Assembly: GCA_031292035.1 (NCBI GenBank)
Contig: JARLHX010000021.1
Span: 1-28,406 of the forward strand
Direction of reading: 5' to 3'
Length of the DNA stretch: 28,406 nt
Origin: Negativicutes bacterium
Lineage (GTDB): Bacteria; Bacillota_C; Negativicutes; Sporomusales_B; JARLHX01
The translations under genes were made by a program, and so were the position numbers. This document shows positions 23,531 through 28,406 of this stretch, piece by piece. The notes under the pieces were generated by a model. The model was not told where the DNA came from, did not search any database, and was given only the letters and a program-made list of their open reading frames with translations. Each line of letters opens with the position of its first letter. Positions within the stretch are counted from its first letter, which is position 1.

Positions 23531-24292
23531 GTGTTCAGTAGAAAAATGTTCATGTCCCTGATGCTTTTATTTCTACTCATGAACCTCCTTCCTGCATACG
23601 CCGGGGCCACATCCATCGACATCGATATTCGCGGTTTCGATGGCACAGTGGGTGTTTTTGCCAAGAACCTGAAAACGGGTAAGACGGTCGCGTATAATCA
23701 GGACGTCGTATTCCCTACCGCTTCGACCAGTAAACTGGTTGTCGCTTTGGCGGCATATAAGTATCTCTATCCCAACCTCACCATGGATGCAAGAAATAGT
23801 TATGACGAGGTCATTGAACGGATGATAGAATTCAGCGACAACGACGCCTTCTACTATCTGCTGAGTGAAATTGATGATCAACCGTTTGACTTGTTGTCTG
23901 GCGTCATTGCCGATTTCGGTCTTCCAAAAACCAAGATTCATAATTCGGAGGCTTTCAAAGAGTACCAGTATTCTAGTGTTACGACCCCGTTCGAGATGGC
24001 GTCCATCTTCTTGCGGATTTTCGACGGCGATTACCTGTGTGCGCTAAAATCACAAACGTTGACCGATGAGTTGGCAAATACCATATTTAATGATGAAATA
24101 CCTCGCTATCTGTCTTCCAGGGTCATGCACAAGGTCGGGCAGTTGGATGATATTCTGTGCGACGTGGGAATTGTGGATGACGGCAAGGATAAGATTTTGA
24201 TCAGCATCTATACCGAAACAGATAAGGGCGAAGAGTATGCCAGCGATTTCATCGCCGCTATTTCGCAGAAGTTATACGCCGAACTTAAATAG
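23531..24292 (+). CDS. Exported beta-lactamase-fold serine hydrolase (class A-like, KVG variant)
   Basis: 253 aa. Signal peptide (MLLFLLMNLLPAYAGA). Catalytic motifs of the class A beta-lactamase/PBP fold: S65-T-S-K68 in FPTASTSKL, S102-D-N104 in EFSDNDAFYYL, and K201-V-G203 in the KTG position. TTPFEMASIF near 151 resembles the TTP.DMA segment of beta-lactamases. The Glu of the omega loop is not obvious, so true beta-lactam hydrolysis is doubtful; a peptidoglycan peptidase or a sensor/binder is as likely. GTG 23531 is chosen because GGGAGG (23514-23519) would overlap the GTG at 23519. It is co-transcribed with the SGNH gene from site E. A serine hydrolase of this fold next to a BlaI/M56 system fits a cell-wall-stress theme. 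Confidence 0.82.
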   Translation: MFSRKMFMSLMLLFLLMNLLPAYAGATSIDIDIRGFDGTVGVFAKNLKTGKTVAYNQDVVFPTASTSKLVVALAAYKYLYPNLTMDARNSYDEVIERMIEFSDNDAFYYLLSEIDDQPFDLLSGVIADFGLPKTKIHNSEAFKEYQYSSVTTPFEMASIFLRIFDGDYLCALKSQTLTDELANTIFNDEIPRYLSSRVMHKVGQLDDILCDVGIVDDGKDKILISIYTETDKGEEYASDFIAAISQKLYAELK

Positions 24293-24376
24293 AACATGCC
24301 TGAACCTCCAAAAACAACTTGTTCGTATTTTAGTATCAATCCTGAGAAAAGTCATACCACCAGAGGGGGAAAGCCA

Positions 24377-24520
24377 ATGTTTACGCGTATTTTTCCCACG
24401 GTTGATCTGCTGACAATAGGGTTGACGCTATCGAGCGTATCAGGCTTTGTGGCCATATGTATTTTGACCTTCGTAATATTCCGCCAGATGTTTGGCACCA
24501 ACGGGATGGCGAAGAAATAG
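24377..24520 (+). CDS. Small single-pass membrane protein, 47 aa, unknown
   Basis: Reads MFTRIFPTVDLLTIGLTLSS and continues through one hydrophobic span (about residues 10-36) to a basic end, GMAKK. A purine-rich ribosome site, GAGGGGGAAAG (24364-24373 region), stands just before ATG 24377. An earlier in-frame ATG at 24296 touches the preceding stop and would add an unlikely 27 residues. No family is recognised. It may be a small transporter or kinase modulator, or a leftover reading frame. Confidence 0.5.
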   Translation: MFTRIFPTVDLLTIGLTLSSVSGFVAICILTFVIFRQMFGTNGMAKK

Positions 24521-24533
24521 ACCACTGGTGTAC

Positions 24534-24614
24534 CCGGATGTTGCTCCGGAGGTGTCGCCGCCGATGTGAATTGTTGTGTCTCCGAGGAACACCCTGCAAG
24601 GAGGTTGCTCCTTG
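24534..24614 (+). promoter_or_regulatory. Two consecutive hairpins around the translation start of the DUF2703-type gene
   Basis: CCGGA (24534-24538) pairs with TCCGG (24545-24549). CAAGGAG (24597-24603) pairs with CTCCTTG (24608-24614) in a perfect 7-bp stem with loop GTTG. TTGCTCC occurs in both. Each stem contains the GGAG of a possible Shine-Dalgarno sequence (24548-24552 and 24599-24604), so both initiation choices of the gene would be masked when folded. Confidence 0.4.
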
Positions 24615-25000
24615 AATTCATGTACACCGACTTGACGGTATGCGACCGATGCCTCGTGACTGACACCAGCCTAGACAGGGCTATTGCGGCAGTGTCAAAT
24701 CTACTAACAAGCACTGGACATGAGATTGAAGTTCGCAAGATACTGGTCAAAACTGAGGAGCAGGCCCGAGAACTGGAATTCGCCACCTCGCCGACCATCA
24801 GGATTAACGGCCGGGATATCCAGCTGGACGTCAGGGAAAACCTCTGCGAGTCCTGCGGCGACGTTTGCGGTGAAGACGTGGATTGCCGGATTTGGGTCTG
24901 GCAGGGACGGGAATATACGACCCCGCCCAAGGCAATGATTGTTGACGCGATACTAAGGAACGTATATGGCGGGCAACAAGCATCTAAACAAGTAACCTAG
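24566..25000 (+). CDS. DUF2703-type Cys-rich protein (thioredoxin-like)
   Basis: 144 aa from GTG 24566, or 126 aa from ATG 24620. The conserved part begins LEFMYTDLTVCDRC. It then has TSPTIRINGRDIQLDVRENLCESCGDVCGEDVDC and RIWVWQGREYTTPPKAMIVDAIL, which I recognise from the DUF2703 family. The CXXC at its start and TSPTIRINGRDI recall a thioredoxin fold with a cis-Pro loop; the second Cys cluster could bind metal. Biochemical function is not established. GGAGG at 24548-24552 serves the GTG with a 13-base gap, while AAGGAGG at 24598-24604 serves the ATG with a 15-base gap; both are somewhat long. A strong terminator follows. Confidence 0.78.
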   Translation: MNCCVSEEHPARRLLLEFMYTDLTVCDRCLVTDTSLDRAIAAVSNLLTSTGHEIEVRKILVKTEEQARELEFATSPTIRINGRDIQLDVRENLCESCGDVCGEDVDCRIWVWQGREYTTPPKAMIVDAILRNVYGGQQASKQVT

Positions 25001-25053
25001 GATGTGCATGACAACCTTAAGAAGTTTCTTGCGGCGGAAAGTAAACGATGCTG

Positions 25054-25097
25054 AAAATAAGCAAAGACGGGGCTGCGCCCCCGTCTTTGCTTATTTT
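25054..25097 (+). terminator. Strong bidirectional intrinsic terminator
   Basis: AAAATAAGCAAAGACGGGG (25054-25072) pairs perfectly over 19 bp with CCCCGTCTTTGCTTATTTT (25079-25097) around a CTGCGC loop. It isolates the DUF2703 gene from the metal-transport genes that follow. The remaining 150 bases to the next promoter show nothing else. Confidence 0.93.
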
Positions 25098-25248
25098 ATA
25101 ATTGGATACTTGTTTATTCATAAATATGGCGGATGTCAGTTTTGCTAAGCCGCATCACGGAACGCTAACCCAGCAATGGTCAGCTACACGCGGGAGTCCC
25201 AGATTGAGCACCTGATTGCTATACTTTCCATGATCTAACATTAGTACC

Positions 25249-25277
25249 TTGTAATTAGAGATAAATAATATTATAAT
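25249..25277 (+). promoter_or_regulatory. Probable sigma-A promoter of the cation-efflux operon
   Basis: TTGTAA (25249-25254) and a perfect TATAAT (25272-25277) are 17 bases apart. The start point would fall near 25284. AATATTATAATAT around the -10 is partly palindromic and could overlap an operator, but AT-richness alone could explain it. Confidence 0.6.
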
Positions 25278-25319
25278 ATGATAAAAAGCTAATATAAGTT
25301 AAACATGGAGAGATGCAAT

Positions 25320-26279
25320 ATGCACGACCACGACCAACACAACCATCATGATCACGGCCACAGTCATGGGATAAGACGGGAAGGAAATAAAAAAGGATTA
25401 ACTATAGCACTTGTCATCACCTTTGGCATTATGACTGCCGAGGCGGTAGGCGGGTGGATGACCAACAGTTTGGCGCTGCTCTCGGATTCAGGCCATATGC
25501 TCAGTGATGTAGGGTCACTTGCCTTGAGTCTATTGGCAGTATGGTTCGCCGCCAAGCCGGCGTCGCCCAGCAAAAGCTATGGCTATCACCGATTTGAAAT
25601 TTTAGCGGCGTTATTTAACGGCTTGGCCCTATTCGCAATTGCCGTGGTGATTATTTGGGAAGCGTACAGTCGTTTTTCCGAGCCGCCGGTGGTTGATAGC
25701 GGACCTATGATGGTTATCGCTTTCATCGGGTTGGTGGCGAACCTGATCAGCGCCTGGGTGCTTCTACGCAAAGGTGATGTAAAAGGCAACATCAACCTTC
25801 GCAGCGCCTATTTGCATATGATCAGTGATGCTCTTGGCGCAGTCGGGGCTATTGTAGCCGGCTTTTTCATGTACCAGTTTGGCTGGTATATCGCTGACCC
25901 CATCATCAGTGTGGTGGTATCACTGATGATTTTGAAAGGTGCATGGTCGGTAGTTCGGCAGTCAGTCCATATTTTGATGGAAGGAACGCCTGGCAAGGCT
26001 GATACTGCCGAGATTGCCGGCGTGCTTGCCGCCCTTAACGGAGTTGTTAACGTCCATGATGTGCATATATGGACGGTAACCTCCGGCTACGAAGTTTTTA
26101 GTTGCCACATGCTGGTTCGAAAAGGTATCAGTGGATCGCAGATATTAGCTCGGGCGGTGCCGCTCATGGAGCAGCAATTTGGTTTACGGCATACGACGAT
26201 ACAAGTGGTGGAAGAAGATGCCGATGTGAGCTGCTGGGGTTGCCGGGGCGGGGTCTGCACTTTTGCGGCAGGAATCTGA
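25320..26279 (+). CDS. Cation diffusion facilitator (CzcD-type metal exporter)
   Basis: 319 aa. A His/Asp-rich cytoplasmic start (MHDHDQHNHHDHGHSHG) is followed by six TMs. The CDF metal-site motifs are SDSGHMLSDVGSL (TM2, HXXXD) and HMISDALGAVGAIVAG (TM5, HXXXD). A C-terminal ferredoxin-like domain contains GVVNVHDVHIWTVTSGYEVFSCHM. The H-D/H-D combination is that of Zn/Co/Cd exporters driven by proton antiport. An unusual end, DADVSCWGCRGGVCTFAAG, adds a CXXC plus Cys that could bind metal. ATG 25320 is chosen because TGGAGAG lies 7 bases before it and ATG 25305 would contain that site. The following FmdE-like gene is 75 bases on with its own ribosome site. Confidence 0.93.
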   Translation: MHDHDQHNHHDHGHSHGIRREGNKKGLTIALVITFGIMTAEAVGGWMTNSLALLSDSGHMLSDVGSLALSLLAVWFAAKPASPSKSYGYHRFEILAALFNGLALFAIAVVIIWEAYSRFSEPPVVDSGPMMVIAFIGLVANLISAWVLLRKGDVKGNINLRSAYLHMISDALGAVGAIVAGFFMYQFGWYIADPIISVVVSLMILKGAWSVVRQSVHILMEGTPGKADTAEIAGVLAALNGVVNVHDVHIWTVTSGYEVFSCHMLVRKGISGSQILARAVPLMEQQFGLRHTTIQVVEEDADVSCWGCRGGVCTFAAGI

Positions 26280-26354
26280 AAGTGTTAGTCTGATCCATTA
26301 GCAACATTATCAAGGGGATGGATATCTCCCAAAATATAAGGAGGCAAACTAATC

Positions 26355-26957
26355 ATGCTGCAAGCCAAAGATTATTTCGAGGTAGGACTAAAATTCCACG
26401 GACACAAATGCCCGGCGATGCCGCTGGGACTTAGAGCCGGAGTGGCGGCCATGAATGCTCTCGGCGTGGAGCGTTCCCAAGACAAGGAACTGGTGATGAT
26501 CGCGGAAACCGGCGATGATCACGCCGCCGGCTGTTTTGTTGATGGTCTGATGACCGTTACCGGCTGTACTTACGGCAAGAGCAATATCAAGAAGACCTAT
26601 GTTGGGAAAATGGCGTTTACCTTGATAGACACTAAAAGCCAAAAAGCCGTCCGTGTCCAGCTTAAACCGGAGTTCTTCGGCAAGATGCTCCAGTCGCCCT
26701 TTGTACAGCAGCGCAAGCAAGGTGTGCTGCCACAAGATGTGCCGGCTATGGTCACCGATCCGCTGGTGGACGGGGTCATGAAACGGGCCGAAGAAGAATT
26801 TCTGGATATAAGTCCTGTATTTGACTATGCGTTTGAAAAGACCAAAGGAACATTTGACACCGAGTTGTGCGAAGCTTGCGGTGAAAGAGTGTTTGTGCAT
26901 AAGCTGCAAAACGCCAAAGGCAAACGAGTATGTATTCCCTGCGCCGGAAAGGAGTAA
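26355..26957 (+). CDS. FmdE-family protein with C-terminal zinc ribbon
   Basis: 200 aa. The FmdE domain (about 1-150) has the leading [24 protein letters not shown] and [25 protein letters not shown] with its His and Cys ligands. A short ribbon follows, with CEAC near 173 and CIPC near 194, as in TraR/DksA-type fingers. FmdE was named from molybdenum formylmethanofuran dehydrogenase operons but is widespread in anaerobes without methanogenesis and often linked to molybdoenzymes or metal transport. The exact reaction is unknown. ATG 26355 follows AAGGAGG at normal spacing. Confidence 0.9.
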   Translation: MLQAKDYFEVGLKFHGHKCPAMPLGLRAGVAAMNALGVERSQDKELVMIAETGDDHAAGCFVDGLMTVTGCTYGKSNIKKTYVGKMAFTLIDTKSQKAVRVQLKPEFFGKMLQSPFVQQRKQGVLPQDVPAMVTDPLVDGVMKRAEEEFLDISPVFDYAFEKTKGTFDTELCEACGERVFVHKLQNAKGKRVCIPCAGKE

Positions 26958-26977
26958 CAACCACAGGGATATAATAA

Positions 26978-27006
26978 GGATGCTGTCGGTTCAACCGCCA
27001 GCATCC
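26978..27006 (+). promoter_or_regulatory. Hairpin in the leader of the TauE/SafE gene
   Basis: GGATGCTG (26978-26985) pairs with CAGCATCC (26999-27006), continued by CGG-TTCAA-CCG inside after a T-C mismatch. No T run follows, so it is not a standard terminator. It ends 16 bases before ATG 27023 and may shape access to the weak ribosome site GGCGGTGA. Confidence 0.4.
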
Positions 27007-27022
27007 GGTGGCGGTGAAATAG

Positions 27023-27784
27023 ATGATTGAACTTTGGGCAGGCCTCATTACTTTGACGGCGACAACTGTTCTGACGGTTGCCGGTGTAGGTGCGGCCTTT
27101 ATCCTAATCCCGATATATTTGGCACTGGGCATTGAACTGCATACGGCGATGAGCACGGCGCTACTTTTAAACGGGATTTCCATGGTGTTTGCCTCAATTA
27201 CTTTTGCGAAAGAAAAACTGATTTTATGGCGGATGGCTCTGCCTATCATCATTGCTGCAACAATACTCTCGCCGCTTGGCGCCTATGCCAGCCAGTATGT
27301 TCCCCGGAATAATCTGTTATTTCTGTTTATCTTATTCTTGCTGTTCGCGGCATCTATGATGTTGTTTTACAAACCTGGCAAGGCTAAAAAGGAAGACGGT
27401 GCCGGTGATGAGAGCGCCAAGCCCACGTTGAAAGTTGGCCTGCCAGTTGGCGGATTTGCCGGCTTTGTAGGAGGCTTGCTCGGGGTGGGCGGCGGAAATA
27501 TCGTCGTGCCGGCTTTGATATGGCTTGGCATACCTCCGAAACAGGCGTCCGCCACAACATCGTTCATTGTTATTTTTTCTTCGTTTGCCGGTTTTGCCGG
27601 GCGGGCGTCTCTAGGCAGTCTGGATTCGATTTTGCTCTTGTATACTGTGGTCGGCTCCATAGGCGGCGCATTGCTCGGCGCATGGCTGATGAGCAAGAAA
27701 ATGCAAAATAAACACGTCAAGGTCGTCATCGGGGTTTTACTGTATGTGATTGCCGCCAAGATGTTGTTTGACCTGTGGCGCTGA
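27023..27784 (+). CDS. TauE/SafE-family permease (sulfite/organosulfonate exporter family)
   Basis: 253 aa, the usual length, with about eight TMs in two repeats. Each half opens with the family's glycine-rich turn: VAGVGAAFILIPIYLALGI near 20, and GGLLGVGGGNIVVPALIWLGI near 153. The latter is followed by KQASATTSFIVIFSS. A charged cytoplasmic loop (KPGKAKKEDGAGDESAK) separates the halves. Members transport small anions such as sulfite, sulfoacetate or taurine products. The ribosome site is weak (GGCGGTGA). The next gene starts 30 bases on with a perfect AGGAGG, so the two are probably co-transcribed. Confidence 0.9.
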   Translation: MIELWAGLITLTATTVLTVAGVGAAFILIPIYLALGIELHTAMSTALLLNGISMVFASITFAKEKLILWRMALPIIIAATILSPLGAYASQYVPRNNLLFLFILFLLFAASMMLFYKPGKAKKEDGAGDESAKPTLKVGLPVGGFAGFVGGLLGVGGGNIVVPALIWLGIPPKQASATTSFIVIFSSFAGFAGRASLGSLDSILLLYTVVGSIGGALLGAWLMSKKMQNKHVKVVIGVLLYVIAAKMLFDLWR

Positions 27785-27814
27785 GATAAAAACCAAATTC
27801 AGGAGGAAAGAGAC

Positions 27815-28120
27815 ATGGATATATGTATTGAGCCAGCCGCTCGGGAATATATTGCGGCGAAGTCATCCGATAAAAGCATTACCCTGGATGTGGTGGAACG
27901 TCCGGGCGGGGCTTGAAGCGTCGGCAAATGCGGGCAAACGCCCCGCTTCCCGTCCGTGCGACTGGGTAAGCCGAAGAATCCGGAGAACCATGAGCGGCTT
28001 GAAATAGAGGGGATTCTTATATATTTCAAGTTGAGCTTGACTGATTCGTTTAGCAAGATAACAGTAAAAATCGAAAGACTGTTGTTTATTAAGTCCCTTG
28101 TTGCCACCGGGGACAAATAA
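27815..28120 (+). CDS. CC/Se-motif selenoprotein with UGA-encoded residue 34 (27914-27916)
   Basis: ATG 27815 is preceded by AGGAGG (27801-27806) at eight bases. The frame runs 33 codons to TGA (27914-27916), then 67 more to TAA at 28118-28120, giving 101 residues if UGA is read as Sec. The sequence around it is PGGA-Sec-SVGKC, then LGKPKNPENHERLEIEGILIY and a hydrophobic end. The part after UGA is clearly related to 8575-8853 (FGQPRNPENYN), so it is selected coding sequence and not read-through noise. GCGGG (27930-27934) with CCCGC (27942-27946) makes a short hairpin whose loop starts 18 bases after UGA, a position compatible with a bacterial SECIS; GAAGCG/CGCTTC encloses it. A standard gene caller would stop at residue 33. 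Its function is unknown; redox or selenium/sulfur handling is likely from context. Confidence 0.75.
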
Positions 28121-28152
28121 GGAGCAGCAGTCAATTTCAAGGAGATGCTTTT

Positions 28153-28406
28153 ATGCTTCAGGAACTTGCCGACCTGATCGTGTATCAATGGATGGGTATA
28201 GCGCCAGGCTCCAGGCTGGGCGACGCTGTGGATTTCTTTTTCTACGACACTATGAAAATCTTTTTGCTTTTGGTTACCATTATCTTTGTGGTAGCCATTA
28301 TCCGCAGCTACTTTCCCCCGGAAAGAGCCAAGAAACTGCTCAGCCACAAGCGGGAATATGTAGGCAACCTTCTGGCGGCGCTCCTCGGTATCGTTACTCC
28401 CTTTTG
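28153..28406 (+). CDS. COG0701/ArsP-type permease, N-terminal part (cut by window end)
   Basis: 84 codons are visible from ATG 28153, which follows AAGGAGA at nine bases. The sequence includes MKIFLLLVTIIFVVAIIRSY (TM1), then FPPERAKKLLSHKREYVGNLLAALLGIVTPF. The ERAK..L...R.Y.GN..AALLG..TPF pattern is characteristic of the predicted permease family COG0701/DUF318, which includes the organoarsenical exporter ArsP. The CPS-type motif expected just after TPF lies outside the window. It probably continues the operon of the TauE/SafE permease and the selenoprotein. Confidence 0.85.
   Translation, partial: MLQELADLIVYQWMGIAPGSRLGDAVDFFFYDTMKIFLLLVTIIFVVAIIRSYFPPERAKKLLSHKREYVGNLLAALLGIVTPF

Noticed and set aside
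26388..26960. 190-codon open frame on the minus strand opposite the FmdE-like gene
   Set aside because: It mirrors a clearly recognised + strand gene, has no ribosome site and no protein family features.

Overview
The window looks like a chromosomal stretch from an anaerobic, outer-membrane-bearing Firmicute, most likely a Negativicute of the Sporomusa type. This is inference. It rests on a tripartite TolC/RND pump (diderm envelope) together with strong AGGAGG ribosome binding sites, frequent TTG and GTG starts, Firmicute-type regulators (BlaI/M56, ArsR, OmpR-type two-component), molybdenum-enzyme accessory genes and at least one probable selenoprotein. Nearly every gene is on the + strand.

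Layout. 1-3431: the end of a molybdopterin-binding protein gene, a terminator, then a promoter and a three-gene sensory operon (PhnD-like lipoprotein, HisKA_3 histidine kinase, NarL-type regulator) closed by a terminator. 3606-6082: an OmpR-type regulator and a histidine kinase with a Met/Gly-rich sensor segment. 6083-6680: no convincing gene. 6680-8853: an ArsR-type regulator with a Cys-rich tail that may continue through a UGA, a ChrA chromate-family transporter and a small protein of the CC/Se type. 8949-14326: a BlaI-type repressor and M56 peptidase pair, then an ABC operon with two FtsX-type permeases, an ATPase and a periplasmic protein. 14382-20098: a TolC/membrane-fusion/RND efflux operon. 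20170-21339: a D,D-carboxypeptidase gene broken by an amber codon. 21379-24292: a YckD-like Met/Gly-rich exported protein, an SGNH hydrolase and a beta-lactamase-fold serine hydrolase. 24377-28406: a small membrane protein, a DUF2703-type Cys protein, a cation diffusion facilitator, an FmdE-like protein, a TauE/SafE permease, a CC/Se selenoprotein and the start of a COG0701-type permease.

The most interesting feature is a shared regulatory layer. An 11-bp direct-repeat element (unit about TTCACACTTTC) occurs upstream of five transcription units: the OmpR-type two-component genes, the BlaI/M56 pair, the TolC/RND operon, the YckD-like gene and the SGNH/serine-hydrolase pair. In three of the five the repeats run in exact 11-bp phase into the same TACACT -10-like hexamer; in the TolC copy the phase is the same but the hexamer is poorer. 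A second element, the dyad TACGTAT-N3-ATACGTA, lies upstream of the two-component genes, the BlaI/M56 pair and the ABC operon, and is a good candidate for the BlaI operator. The simplest reading is one envelope-stress or drug/metal-defence island governed by two interlocked circuits: a phosphorelay with 11-bp repeats, and a proteolytically relieved BlaI repressor. The sensor kinase and the YckD-like target share a GPGMMGRG motif, which hints at a CpxP-like feedback loop or a common metal ligand.

A second theme is recoding. An in-frame UGA interrupts a CC/Se-type gene at 27815-28120, whose paralogue without Sec sits at 8575-8853. Another UGA occurs where a Cys would be expected in the ArsR tail. 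All functional assignments come from reading motifs; no database search was run.
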